A stretch of 64,000 bases of DNA from Microlunatus soli (GTDB lineage: Bacteria; Actinomycetota; Actinomycetes; Propionibacteriales; Propionibacteriaceae), in contig NZ_LT629772.1 in NCBI RefSeq assembly GCF_900105385.1, positions 2,046,001-2,110,000 on the forward strand, in the 5' to 3' direction. Positions within the stretch are counted from its first letter, which is position 1; each line of letters begins with the position of its first letter. The notes beneath the pieces are model-generated. The model was not told the DNA's origin and ran no database searches. It was given only the letters and a program-made list of their open reading frames with translations. Position numbers and translations under genes: made by a program. Positions 35,140 to 43,204 of the stretch are shown piece after piece.

Positions 35140-36822
35140 TCAGGAGGAGCGGCGGCGGGACGTCTTGCGTTGGGAGGGCTTGGTGACCGGTTGGCCTTCG
35201 GCTACCAGGGTGTCCCGCCGGTTTGCGGCGAAGCCGGCCAGGGCGTCGGCCAGTTCCAGGGCCGACGGCTTGCTGGCCACCACGTCGACGCGGAGGCCGT
35301 GTTCCTCGCAGGTCTTGGCGGTTGCCGGGCCGATCGCGGCGATGATCGTCGTGGTGTGCGGCTTGCCGGCGATCCCCACCAGGTTGCGGACCGTCGAGGA
35401 GGAGGTGAAGACGACCGCGTCGAACTTGCCGGTCTTGATCGCCTCGCGCACCGGGGCGGCCGGCGGTGCGGCTCGGACGGTCCGGTAGGCGGTGACGTCC
35501 TCGACCTCCCAGCCGAGCTCGGTCAGCGCGGCGGACAGCGTCTCGGTGGCGATGTCGGCACGCGGCAGGAAGACCCGATTGATCGGATCCAGCACCTCGT
35601 CGTACGGCGGCCACTCGGCAGCCAGACCGGCCGAGGACTGTTCCTCGCTCGGCACCAGGTCGGCCTCGATCCCCCACGCCTGCAGGGCTGCCGAGGTGGT
35701 CTCCCCGACCGCGGCGACCTTGAGCCCGGAGAAGGCCCGGGCGTCCAGCCCGTACTGCTCGAACTTCTCCCGCACGGCGCGGACCGCGTTCACCGAGGTG
35801 AAGGCGACCCACTCGTAGCGGCCCTCGACCAGGCCCCGTACGGCCTTGTCCATCTGTTGCGGGCTGCGCGGCGGCTCGACCGAGATCGTCGGAACCTCCT
35901 CGCTGTGCGCGCCGTAGGTCCGCAGCCGGGCGGTCATCGCGACGGCCTGGTCCTTGGTGCGGGGCACCAGCACCCGCCAGCCGAACAGCGGCTTGGTCTC
36001 ATACCAGCTCAGCGCGTCCCGGTCCTGCACCGCGGCTCCGAGCGTGATGTGGATCAGGTCGCTCGGCTCCCCCGCCGCGGAGTCGACCTCGGCCGCCACA
36101 TTGCCGAGCGTGGTGGCAATGCTGATCTGCTCGGTACTGCCACCGTGCAGTGTGATCAGTGCCGGTTCGGCGGCCTCCCGGCCGACCGAGGTGGCGACGT
36201 CGACGAAGTCGTTGACCATCCCGACCCGGGTGCTGACCACCAGGGTCGCCGCGCTCACCCATTCGGCGGCCGCGGTCTTGGCGAAGCGGCCCTCGGTGGC
36301 GGACACGAAGTGCACGCCGCCGGCATTGTTCAGCGCGACGCCGGCGTATTCGGGGACGGCTGTCAGGCTGCTGACACCGGGGACGACCTCGAAGTCGACA
36401 CCGCCGCGGACGCAGGCCGCGGCCTCATCGGAGACCGCGTTGTCCAGGAACGGATCACCGCTGACCAGCCGGACCACTCGGGATCCGGCACCGGCGTGCT
36501 TGATCACGGTCTTGGCCCGCGCCGACGGCGGCAGCGGCTTGCCTGCCTCGGACAGACCGAGGATCGACACGGCGGCGCCGTCGGCGAGCTTGATCGACGG
36601 ATGCTTGAGGATCTCGCGCTGCCGCTCGGTGTCCAGGATGACGGCATTGGCCTCACCCAGTGCGGCGATCGCACCGAGGGTCAACAGATCGGGGTCGCCC
36701 GGACCGGTACCGACGAAGATCACCCGCCCCCGGGCGGCCGGGGCAGCAGTGCTTGAATTGGCGATGCCGGACGTCGACAAGGACGTCCGAGGCTTGCGGG
36801 CCGACGATGTGCTCACTGGCAT
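35140..36822 (-). CDS. hemD: Uroporphyrinogen-III methyltransferase/synthase fusion
   Basis: Bifunctional enzyme, 560 residues from the ATG at 36822 (an ATG at 36855 adds 11). The N-terminal half is a SAM-dependent uroporphyrinogen methyltransferase: FVGTGPGDPDLLT near residue 35, RLVSGDPF, VPGVSSLTAVPEYAGVAL. The C-terminal half from about residue 275 is uroporphyrinogen-III synthase (VLVPRTKDQA, VAFTSVNAVRA, VVFTSSSTVRNL, AAIGPATAKT). It closes the tetrapyrrole ring and can divert it to sirohaem or cobalamin. The C-terminus is Lys/Arg-rich. Follows hemC with a gap of about 120 bases. Confidence 0.93.
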   Translation of the reverse strand: MPVSTSSARKPRTSLSTSGIANSSTAAPAARGRVIFVGTGPGDPDLLTLGAIAALGEANAVILDTERQREILKHPSIKLADGAAVSILGLSEAGKPLPPSARAKTVIKHAGAGSRVVRLVSGDPFLDNAVSDEAAACVRGGVDFEVVPGVSSLTAVPEYAGVALNNAGGVHFVSATEGRFAKTAAAEWVSAATLVVSTRVGMVNDFVDVATSVGREAAEPALITLHGGSTEQISIATTLGNVAAEVDSAAGEPSDLIHITLGAAVQDRDALSWYETKPLFGWRVLVPRTKDQAVAMTARLRTYGAHSEEVPTISVEPPRSPQQMDKAVRGLVEGRYEWVAFTSVNAVRAVREKFEQYGLDARAFSGLKVAAVGETTSAALQAWGIEADLVPSEEQSSAGLAAEWPPYDEVLDPINRVFLPRADIATETLSAALTELGWEVEDVTAYRTVRAAPPAAPVREAIKTGKFDAVVFTSSSTVRNLVGIAGKPHTTTIIAAIGPATAKTCEEHGLRVDVVASKPSALELADALAGFAANRRDTLVAEGQPVTKPSQRKTSRRRSS

Positions 36823-36940
36823 TTCTCGCGTTCTGTTCCTGCCGGTGCCCCGCATGTGTCCGCAGCCGGTGTGGTCGCGGTCGGCGAAGCTTCCTGGCTC
36901 TGCTGCTCTACTCTTCGGTTGTCGGTACGGCTCTGCGTTG

Positions 36941-38137
36941 TTACGTCGTGCTGTCAGGCAATCCGAACTCGGAACGATCCACCTGGCTGAGCGCCAGCTC
37001 TGCCAGCCGGCCTCCGAGCTCGGCCGGATCGGCTGTCGAACCTCGACCGCTCACCATGACCAGTCGTCCCCGATTGCTCAATCGATCCCGTTCACGCGAT
37101 GGATCCTTCGGGTCGGATCCACCCTCCGAGATGTCGGCTCCGGCCAGGTCCGCGATCCCCTCCGCGGAACGCTCTGCCTGATCGTCCCCTCTCGTTTTCC
37201 CAATAACCGCGACGAGAGTCAAATCGGCGCCCGGATACCGGACGGCCCGTCCATCGTGGCCGTCGGCGGGTGCTGAGCTGACCTCGGCACGCGCCCCCAC
37301 CGGGGCAGTACAACCGGCCTCGAGAACCGCGAGGAATCGCCGTTCGGCAAGGACTTCCGCCCTGGTGGCAGCGTCGTCGAGCCTAGTCAAAACGCGCTCA
37401 ATCTGCGAATCGAGATCCGTCGTCGTCTCGACGGCGAGTGCACCCTGCCCCGGCGCGGGCAGAAGTCGATCATGAGGCAGCACGGTCGCCGGCAGCCCGC
37501 CGATCGTCAGCCCTCCGCCCGTCGCGGCGGCCGCAGACGATTCACTGCCCGGGTCGAAACGACCGAGCCGGCTGAGACCGGCAGCAGCCAGTACGGTGCC
37601 GTCGAAGCGACCGCTGCGGACCTGCTCCAGCCGGGTGTCGACGTTGCCGCGGATCGGCTCGATGTCCAGCACCAGGCCATGCTCGGCCGCCAATTGCTGC
37701 AACTGGACCTCCCGTCGTGGCGCACCGGTGCCGATCAGCACTCGGCGACCGTCACCGGCCGCCGCCGACCCCGTGAGCAGGCCGAGAATGCTCGGATCAT
37801 TGACGACCAGAACGTCACGGGTGTCCTCCCGCGCCGGGTAGGCGATCACCTGCAGCCCGTCGACCGACGCGGTCGGCAGGTCCTTGCAGGAGTGCACCGC
37901 GACATCGATCGATCCGTCCAACAGCGCATCACGGACCGCCGCGGTGAACACCCCGGTGCCGCCGATCTGCGTCAACTGCCGGCGGTCGATGTCGCCCTGG
38001 GTCCGGATCGGTACGAACTCGACCTCGACACCCTGCTCGGCCAACGCGTTCGCGACCAGATCGACCTGGGCGCGGGCCAACGGCGACCGTCGGGCGCCGA
38101 TCCTCACCCTGCCGTTGGTGGCCGCAGCCGCATTCAT
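36941..38137 (-). CDS. hemC: Hydroxymethylbilane synthase (porphobilinogen deaminase)
   Basis: Polymerises four porphobilinogens. 398 residues; most HemC proteins are near 310. The core is intact: RIGARRSPLARAQ near residue 12, HSCKDLPT near 82, the loop GRFDGTVLAAAGLSRLG, and the cofactor Cys in LEAGCTAPVGARA near 274. The extra 80-90 residues sit in and after the third domain (Asp/Glu/Ser-rich, about 310-360). The ATG overlaps the hemA stop (ATGA). Confidence 0.95.
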   Translation of the reverse strand: MNAAAATNGRVRIGARRSPLARAQVDLVANALAEQGVEVEFVPIRTQGDIDRRQLTQIGGTGVFTAAVRDALLDGSIDVAVHSCKDLPTASVDGLQVIAYPAREDTRDVLVVNDPSILGLLTGSAAAGDGRRVLIGTGAPRREVQLQQLAAEHGLVLDIEPIRGNVDTRLEQVRSGRFDGTVLAAAGLSRLGRFDPGSESSAAAATGGGLTIGGLPATVLPHDRLLPAPGQGALAVETTTDLDSQIERVLTRLDDAATRAEVLAERRFLAVLEAGCTAPVGARAEVSSAPADGHDGRAVRYPGADLTLVAVIGKTRGDDQAERSAEGIADLAGADISEGGSDPKDPSRERDRLSNRGRLVMVSGRGSTADPAELGGRLAELALSQVDRSEFGLPDSTT

Positions 38138-39483
38138 ACCGGCTCTCGCTGACCCGGTTGATCGAATCCTGGTTGATCGAGTCCAGGTTGATCCTCTGCG
38201 CCGGGCTCGATCCCGGTCGCGGCCTCGGCGGACATCACCGCCGCAACGGCCTGCGGGTCGAGTGCGAACAGTTCGCGCAGCGCCGCGGCGTAGTCGACCT
38301 GGCCTTGGTTGGCAGCGAATTCGCGGACCCGGACAGTCGGGTGGTGCAGCAACTTGTCCGCGACCCGGTGCACGGTCCGGGCGATCTCGTCGCGTTCCTT
38401 CGGCCCCAGTTCGGGAAGCCGACCGTCCAGCCGGCGGAGCTCGGCGGCGGTGACGTCGGCGGCCATCGACCGCAGCGCCACCACGGTCGGCGTGACCTGG
38501 GCGGCCCGCCGACGGGCCAGGAAGTCGGCGACCTCGAGCCGGACCAGTTCCCGGGCAGCGTCCACCTCGCGGGTGGTCGCTCGCTCACCGCCGGAACGCA
38601 ACAGCAGATCGAGATTGATCAATGGCATCAGCTCCGCGATCGCCGGGTCGGCGTCGGCGGGCAGCGCCAGGTCGATCACTGCTCCGATCTCGGTGTCGCG
38701 CACCATGTCGACCGACAGCACCTCGCCCTTGGCGCCGGTGCAGGTGATCACCAGGTCGGCTTCGGCGACGGCGGTGTTCAGCTCGCTGATCGGCCGGGCC
38801 GTGCCGGCGATCGTCTCGGCCAGCCGTTGGGCCCGTTCGAAGGTCCGGTTCACCGTGGTCACGACGGCGCCCTCGGCGGCCACCGTACGGGCAGCCAGGC
38901 CGGCCATCGATCCGGCGCCGACGACCAGTGCGCGACGACCCGCGACCGATCCGAGTTGATCTTGGTAATGCTCCAGCGCGGCGGTGATCATGGAACGGCC
39001 GGCGGTGCCGATCGCGGTCTCGGTCTGCACCCGCTTGCCGACCCGGATTCCCTGCTGGAACAGGGAATTCAGCACCGTCCCGACCGTTCCTGCCTGCTGG
39101 CAGGAGGTGAGCGCGGACCGCACCTGGCCGAGGATCTGGCTCTCACCGATCACCATCGAGTCCAGGCCGCCGGACACGTTGAACGCGTGCGCGACGGCAC
39201 CCTCGTCGAAGTAGACCGAGCAGATCCCCCGCAGGGTGGCGACCTCGACACCGCAACTGTTCGCCAGCTGTGCGGTGATCTCGTCCAGCCCGGCGTGGAA
39301 CCGACCGACCTCGGCGTAGATCTCGGTCCGGTTGCAGGTCGACAGCACGACGGCTTCGTCGATGTGTTCGCTGCGGGCCAAGGAGACCGCCAGCTTGCTT
39401 GAGGTGTCGATGTCCATCGCCAGCCGCCCCAGTTGCTCGACCGAGGTGGTCTTGTGGGAGACGCTGACGACCAGGATGCTCAC
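38134..39483 (-). CDS. hemA: Glutamyl-tRNA reductase
   Basis: First committed enzyme of C5 haem synthesis, reducing glutamyl-tRNA to glutamate-1-semialdehyde with NADPH. 449 residues. The catalytic Cys is in VVLSTCNRTEIY (about 46-57); GESQILGQVR follows near 113, and the NADPH motif VVGAGSMAGLAARTV near 188. The C-terminus ends in a repeat GLDQPG/GFDQPG encoded by 15-base repeats. The ATG overlaps the rex stop, so Rex and HemA are co-expressed. Confidence 0.96.
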   Translation of the reverse strand: MSILVVSVSHKTTSVEQLGRLAMDIDTSSKLAVSLARSEHIDEAVVLSTCNRTEIYAEVGRFHAGLDEITAQLANSCGVEVATLRGICSVYFDEGAVAHAFNVSGGLDSMVIGESQILGQVRSALTSCQQAGTVGTVLNSLFQQGIRVGKRVQTETAIGTAGRSMITAALEHYQDQLGSVAGRRALVVGAGSMAGLAARTVAAEGAVVTTVNRTFERAQRLAETIAGTARPISELNTAVAEADLVITCTGAKGEVLSVDMVRDTEIGAVIDLALPADADPAIAELMPLINLDLLLRSGGERATTREVDAARELVRLEVADFLARRRAAQVTPTVVALRSMAADVTAAELRRLDGRLPELGPKERDEIARTVHRVADKLLHHPTVRVREFAANQGQVDYAAALRELFALDPQAVAAVMSAEAATGIEPGAEDQPGLDQPGFDQPGQREPV

Positions 39484-40331
39484 GATGCCGTTGCCTTCTG
39501 CGATGTCGCTGTGACGGACCCGGCCGCATCGGTCGGAGTCGCCTGTTGTTTCTCTGACGGGTGTGGTTGTTTCGCTGACGGGTGCTGTTGACCTCGCGGC
39601 GGCGGGAGATGGTGCTCCTGCTGCTGCTCGTGATAGGCCAGGATCTGCAGCTCCTGGCCAAGATCGACCTTACGCAGGTTGACGCCCGGCGGCACCGCCA
39701 ACGCGGTCGGCGCAAAATTCAGGATGCTGCGGATACCGGTCGCGACCAGCCGGTCACAGACCTGTTGGGCGCCGGCCGCCGGGGTGGCGATGATCGCGAT
39801 CCGGGCAGCGGTCTTCGGCACGATCGTCTCCAGGTCGGCCAGATCGGAGATCGGCACCCCGACCACCTTCCGGCCGATCAGTTCCCGCTTCGGGTCCAGC
39901 AGCGCAGCGATCTTGAATCCGCGCGATCCGAAGCCGGAGTAGTTGGCCAGCGCCGTACCGAGATTGCCCAGACCGACGATCACCACCGGCCACTCCTGAG
40001 CCGACCCGATCTCGCGGCCGATCTGGAAGCGGAGATACTCCACGTCGTAACCGACCCCACGCGTCCCGTACGTGCCGAGGTAGGAAAGATCCTTGCGGAG
40101 CTGGGCGGAATTGACCCCTGCCGCGTCGGCCAGTTCACCACTGCTGATGGTGGCGATGCCGTCATCGGCGATCACACTGAGCGTACGCAGATACACCGGC
40201 AGCCGCGCGATGGTGGCGTCGGGAATGCCCTTGTCCGATGCCGGCCTGTCGGGGCGTAGCTGCACGTCCGGTGCCTGCACGTCCTGCGGGCCGAATGCCT
40301 CGTCGTCGGAGCGAGGCGCTGAGGGCGTCAC
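39480..40331 (-). CDS. rex: Redox-sensing repressor Rex
   Basis: Senses the NADH/NAD+ ratio and represses respiratory and haem genes when NADH is high. 283 residues from the GTG at 40331, which has GGAGG 8-10 bases upstream. The winged helix is at about 45-100 (RLPVYLRTLSVIADDG, then SAQLRKDLSYLGTYG). The Rossmann loop is VVIVGLGNLGTALANY. A His/Pro/Gln-rich tail of about 50 residues replaces the usual short C-terminus. Head of rex-hemA-hemC, as in Streptomyces. Confidence 0.94.
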   Translation of the reverse strand: MTPSAPRSDDEAFGPQDVQAPDVQLRPDRPASDKGIPDATIARLPVYLRTLSVIADDGIATISSGELADAAGVNSAQLRKDLSYLGTYGTRGVGYDVEYLRFQIGREIGSAQEWPVVIVGLGNLGTALANYSGFGSRGFKIAALLDPKRELIGRKVVGVPISDLADLETIVPKTAARIAIIATPAAGAQQVCDRLVATGIRSILNFAPTALAVPPGVNLRKVDLGQELQILAYHEQQQEHHLPPPRGQQHPSAKQPHPSEKQQATPTDAAGSVTATSQKATAS

Positions 40332-40385
40332 GTGCGTTATGCCTCCGATGAGTTCAGGTGTGCTCCGCCTCCACACTCTAGGAGC

Positions 40386-40403
40386 TTGTGAACGAGAGAA
40401 CAA
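40386..40403. promoter_or_regulatory. Probable Rex operator
   Basis: TTGTGAACGAGAGAACAA lies 55 bases before the rex start. The left half TTGTGAAC matches the actinobacterial Rex site; the right half is degenerate. Autoregulation is known for Streptomyces rex; here it is inferred. Confidence 0.5.
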
Positions 40404-40430
40404 ACTCCCGGCGAACTGCTCCGCCGCCGG

Positions 40431-40760
40431 TCAATCAGTGTGGAAGACCTCCTCGGCGGGCGCCCACCAACCGTCGTCGGTGACGGTATCCAGGCGCTCT
40501 TGCATCGGATCGGTGATCTCCCACCACTTCCGGGTCGTCGGGTCCTCAGCCATCCGTGCCATGTCGGCTGCAAGGTCGGTGCCGTGGTATTCGAAGTAGG
40601 CGAACAGCAGATGTTCCGGCTCACGCAGAAAGATCGAATAGTTCCTGATCCCGGAGTCGGCGATCTGGGCCAGCACCCCTGGCCAGACCTCGGCGTGGAT
40701 CTTCTTGTACTCCTCGATCGCCTCCGGCTTCAACCGGATGATCTGCGCGACGCGCTGCAT
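40431..40760 (-). CDS. L-rhamnose mutarotase-family protein
   Basis: 109-residue dimeric alpha/beta-barrel protein of the RhaM (DUF718) family, which interconverts sugar anomers. Seen: catalytic-region HAEVWPGVL near residue 22, IFLREPEHLLFAYFEYHG, and the C-terminal MTE-like WWEITDPMQERLD. The ATG at 40760 matches the family start. It is an orphan here, with no rhamnose genes nearby, so its sugar is unknown. Confidence 0.88.
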   Translation of the reverse strand: MQRVAQIIRLKPEAIEEYKKIHAEVWPGVLAQIADSGIRNYSIFLREPEHLLFAYFEYHGTDLAADMARMAEDPTTRKWWEITDPMQERLDTVTDDGWWAPAEEVFHTD

Positions 40761-40782
40761 ACCTCTCCTCACCCCTGATGGC

Positions 40783-40852
40783 GTTCCCGCGCAGTTCTGG
40801 CGTTCCCGCCGCGGCTCCATCCTGCGCGGGAACAGCGGATCTGCGCGGGAAC
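40783..40852. repeat. Palindromic element, type B copy 1
   Basis: A 70-base palindrome filling most of the gap between two minus-strand genes. Each arm carries GTTCCCGC twice, 19 bases apart; the arms are inverted around a 16-base centre. The sequence differs from type A but the design is the same. Confidence 0.85.
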
Positions 40853-40868
40853 CGGCGGTCGGGTCGGG

Positions 40869-41144
40869 TCAGCCGGGTGCGGCCAGTGCCGATCGGAGGC
40901 GGGTCTCGTCGACCCGCCAGAAGTCGTGCTGCCGGCCGTCCACGAAGGTCACCGGCACCTGGTCGTTGTACTGCCGGCGCAGTTCGGGGTCGGCGTCCAC
41001 ATCGACCTCGGTGTAACTGTCGCCGGTCTCGGCGCAGACCCGGGCCACCACCGTGAGCGCATCGGCGCACAGGTGGCAGCCGTCGCGGGACAGGACCACC
41101 ACTCGGGCCGAGGATTCGCCGACGATCGCAGGACCGGAGGTCAT
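40869..41144 (-). CDS. Glutaredoxin-like (DUF836) protein
   Basis: 91-residue thioredoxin-fold protein with redox motif SRDGCHLCADAL (Cys at about 23 and 26) and a cis-Pro region QVPVTFVDG. It matches the Rv0508 gene found next to hemA in mycobacteria. ATG at 41144. A role in thiol or haem-linked redox is plausible but unproven. Confidence 0.88.
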   Translation of the reverse strand: MTSGPAIVGESSARVVVLSRDGCHLCADALTVVARVCAETGDSYTEVDVDADPELRRQYNDQVPVTFVDGRQHDFWRVDETRLRSALAAPG

Positions 41145-41479
41145 GACCCGAGTCTCCCACAGCCGACACCACCGGGGTCGCGCGGTGGTCATCGCCCACC
41201 GGGCATCCTGCCCGCACCATCCGCGATGCCGGCCGCTGTCAGTTGAGACCACCCCAGGCCTGACGACGCCAGCCGGCGGGCCGAACGCCGATATCGCAAC
41301 ACATGTCGCCATCCGTTCCTGCGGGCCCGACACCCCAGGGCGATATCGCAAGACATGTCGCCATCCGTCCCGGACCGCAAACCGAACGGCGATATCGCAA
41401 CACGAGCGGCGATCGAGCCGGCGGAGCTCGTCGCCGGGCAGGGTCCGCCGCTGACCGACGGCACACTAAGGTTGTCGCC
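41145..41479. other. Divergent intergenic region with direct repeats
   Basis: 335 bases between the divergent glutaredoxin-like and HAD genes. The only structure seen is the three-copy direct repeat at 41281-41415. No gene or RNA recognised; promoters for both genes are expected here. Confidence 0.5.
41281..41415. repeat. Three direct repeats with GCGATATCGCAA core
   Basis: Copies at about 41281-41315, 41336-41367 and 41381-41415, starts 45-55 bases apart. The first two share GATATCGCAA-ACATGTCGCCATCCGT; the third keeps the first half (GGCGATATCGCAACAC) and then diverges. Each contains the 6-base palindrome GATATC, and the first two also ACATGT. Confidence 0.85.
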
Positions 41480-42523
41480 ATGACGACGCCCGACCCTGAT
41501 CAGGGTGCGACCCCTGATCAGGGCGCGCCATCCGTAGCGGACGCGACCCGCGCCAGGGATGCAACTCCCCGACGAGACGCACCCCCCGCATCGGCCGCTG
41601 CCCCCGCACCGGCCGCTGCCCCCACACCGGCCGCTGCCCCCACACCCGAAGCAGCCACCGCACCGGACGCCGCCCACGCTCCCGAAGAAGCGCCCACTCC
41701 CGAAGAAGCAGGGGTCCAGCCAGCCGCTCCGGCGCCGCTGATCAAGCCCGATCCGCGGGCGGCCGCGTTCTTCGACCTGGACAACACCGTCATCCAGGGT
41801 GCGTCGATGTTCCACCTTGCCCGCGGTCTGTACAAACGGGGCTTCTTCCCGACCCGTGCGATCCTCAAAGGTCTGTGGTTGCAGACCTACTTCCGGATCG
41901 TCGGCCGGGAGAACATGCAGCACATGCAGCAGGCCCGCGATTCCGCGTTGTCCTTCATCGCCGGTCACACCGTGGAGGAGATGGCCGCTGCGGGTGAGGA
42001 GATCTACGAGGAATCGATCCTGCAGAAGATCTGGCCCGGCACCCGCGCACTGGTCCAGACCCACCTCGACGTCGGCCAACAGGTCTGGGTGGTGACGGCC
42101 GCCCCGATCGAGTTGGCCGGGATCATCGCCAAGCGGCTCGGACTGACCGGCGCGGTGGCGACGATCCCGGAGAGCATCAACGGCGTCTACACCGGACGCC
42201 TCAACGGCGAGTTGCTGCACGGTCCGGCCAAGGCCGATGCGGTCCGCCGACTGGCCGAGGACCACGGCCTGGACCTGGCGCGCTGCTTCGCCTACTCCGA
42301 TTCCTACAACGACCTGCCGATGCTGTCCCTGGTCGGCCATCCGTGCGCGGTCAACCCCGATCGACGGCTGGCCCAGCACGCCCAGGAACTGGACTGGCAG
42401 GTCCGCGAGTTCCGCACCCATCGGCGGGCCGTCCGGCTCGGCCTGCTGGGCGCCGGAGCGACTGGTGTTGCCGCCGGCGCGCTGGCCGCCGGGATGGGCG
42501 TCCGGCGGATGTTCCGGCACTGA
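41480..42523 (+). CDS. HAD-IB phosphatase (SerB1-like) with Pro/Ala tail
   Basis: 347-residue haloacid-dehalogenase phosphatase. The nucleophile motif AAFFDLDNTVIQGAS starts near residue 95, motif III with Lys is HGPAKADAVRRL, and motif IV is YSDSYNDLPML. The first 90 residues are an Ala/Pro/Thr repeat (APAAAPTPAAAPTPE), likely disordered. A hydrophobic stretch at about 320-342 may anchor it to the membrane. It is the opposite-strand gene matching Rv0505c; substrate unproven (phosphoserine or a phospholipid head group). Confidence 0.88.
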   Translation: MTTPDPDQGATPDQGAPSVADATRARDATPRRDAPPASAAAPAPAAAPTPAAAPTPEAATAPDAAHAPEEAPTPEEAGVQPAAPAPLIKPDPRAAAFFDLDNTVIQGASMFHLARGLYKRGFFPTRAILKGLWLQTYFRIVGRENMQHMQQARDSALSFIAGHTVEEMAAAGEEIYEESILQKIWPGTRALVQTHLDVGQQVWVVTAAPIELAGIIAKRLGLTGAVATIPESINGVYTGRLNGELLHGPAKADAVRRLAEDHGLDLARCFAYSDSYNDLPMLSLVGHPCAVNPDRRLAQHAQELDWQVREFRTHRRAVRLGLLGAGATGVAAGALAAGMGVRRMFRH

Positions 42524-42588
42524 CCGACGGGGCTCCGCCCCTGTTGATCATGGTCGTCGACCGGTGGTCGGACCGGCCCGACCGGTGA

Positions 42589-43014
42589 TCAGACCGGGCG
42601 GAGCCGCAGGCAGCGCCAGGTGTCGGGTCCGACGATCCCGTCGCGCGCGGTCCAGGAGCAGTAGTGCTGCAGATTCCAGACCGCCTTCTTGGTCTTGCTG
42701 CCGTAGATGCCATCGACCGAACCCGGGTTGAAGCCGTTCTTCTTCAACAGGCACTGGATCTCCTTGACCCGGTTCCCGGTGGCGCCCGGCCCGACGATCT
42801 TGTTCCAGGCCCAGCTGTAGCCTGCGGTCCAGCCGCCGTAGTGCGCCGTGTTGCGCCAATAGACGTGACAGGACGCGTACGGCTGCACGCTTCGGGTCGC
42901 CTCGGTCGGTGCCGCTCCCCGGTCAGCGCTCGGTGCGGCGGTCGCCGTTGCCACCGACCCGGCCGCCAGCGCGAGTCCCATCGCTGCTGTTGCAGCGGCT
43001 CGTGCGATCTTCAT
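42589..43014 (-). CDS. Secreted peptidoglycan-binding-domain protein
   Basis: 141-residue exported protein. The signal peptide is ARAAATAAMGLALAAGSVATATAAP. One peptidoglycan-binding type 1 repeat follows: VKEIQCLLKKNGFNPGSVDGIYGSKTKKAVWNLQHYC. Four Cys probably form disulfides. No catalytic domain. Start ATG at 43014 with GAAGGGG upstream; a TTG two codons earlier is open. Confidence 0.85.
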   Translation of the reverse strand: MKIARAAATAAMGLALAAGSVATATAAPSADRGAAPTEATRSVQPYASCHVYWRNTAHYGGWTAGYSWAWNKIVGPGATGNRVKEIQCLLKKNGFNPGSVDGIYGSKTKKAVWNLQHYCSWTARDGIVGPDTWRCLRLRPV

Positions 43015-43204
43015 GATCAACCCCTTCGTTCTCCTGCAGCCGGCATTCGGCTGCCGACCGCAGTACGCGACGATCGCGTTGGCATCAGCCTCGGACGAGT
43101 CGCTGAACCCGTTCTGTGGTTAACCTGAAGTCGCGTCGCAGACCCCACTCGGACCGGACCCTCCGGTGCGAGGCGGCCCGGAACATCACGAAAGTGACCA
43201 CACC

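Noticed and set aside
41281..41415. Short CRISPR array
   Set aside because: Only three copies, the third half-diverged, uneven spacing, and no cas genes in the window.
41480..41750. Ala/Pro repeat region of the HAD protein as a separate antisense gene
   Set aside because: The opposite frames only reflect the low-complexity coding repeat; the HAD frame continues without a break.
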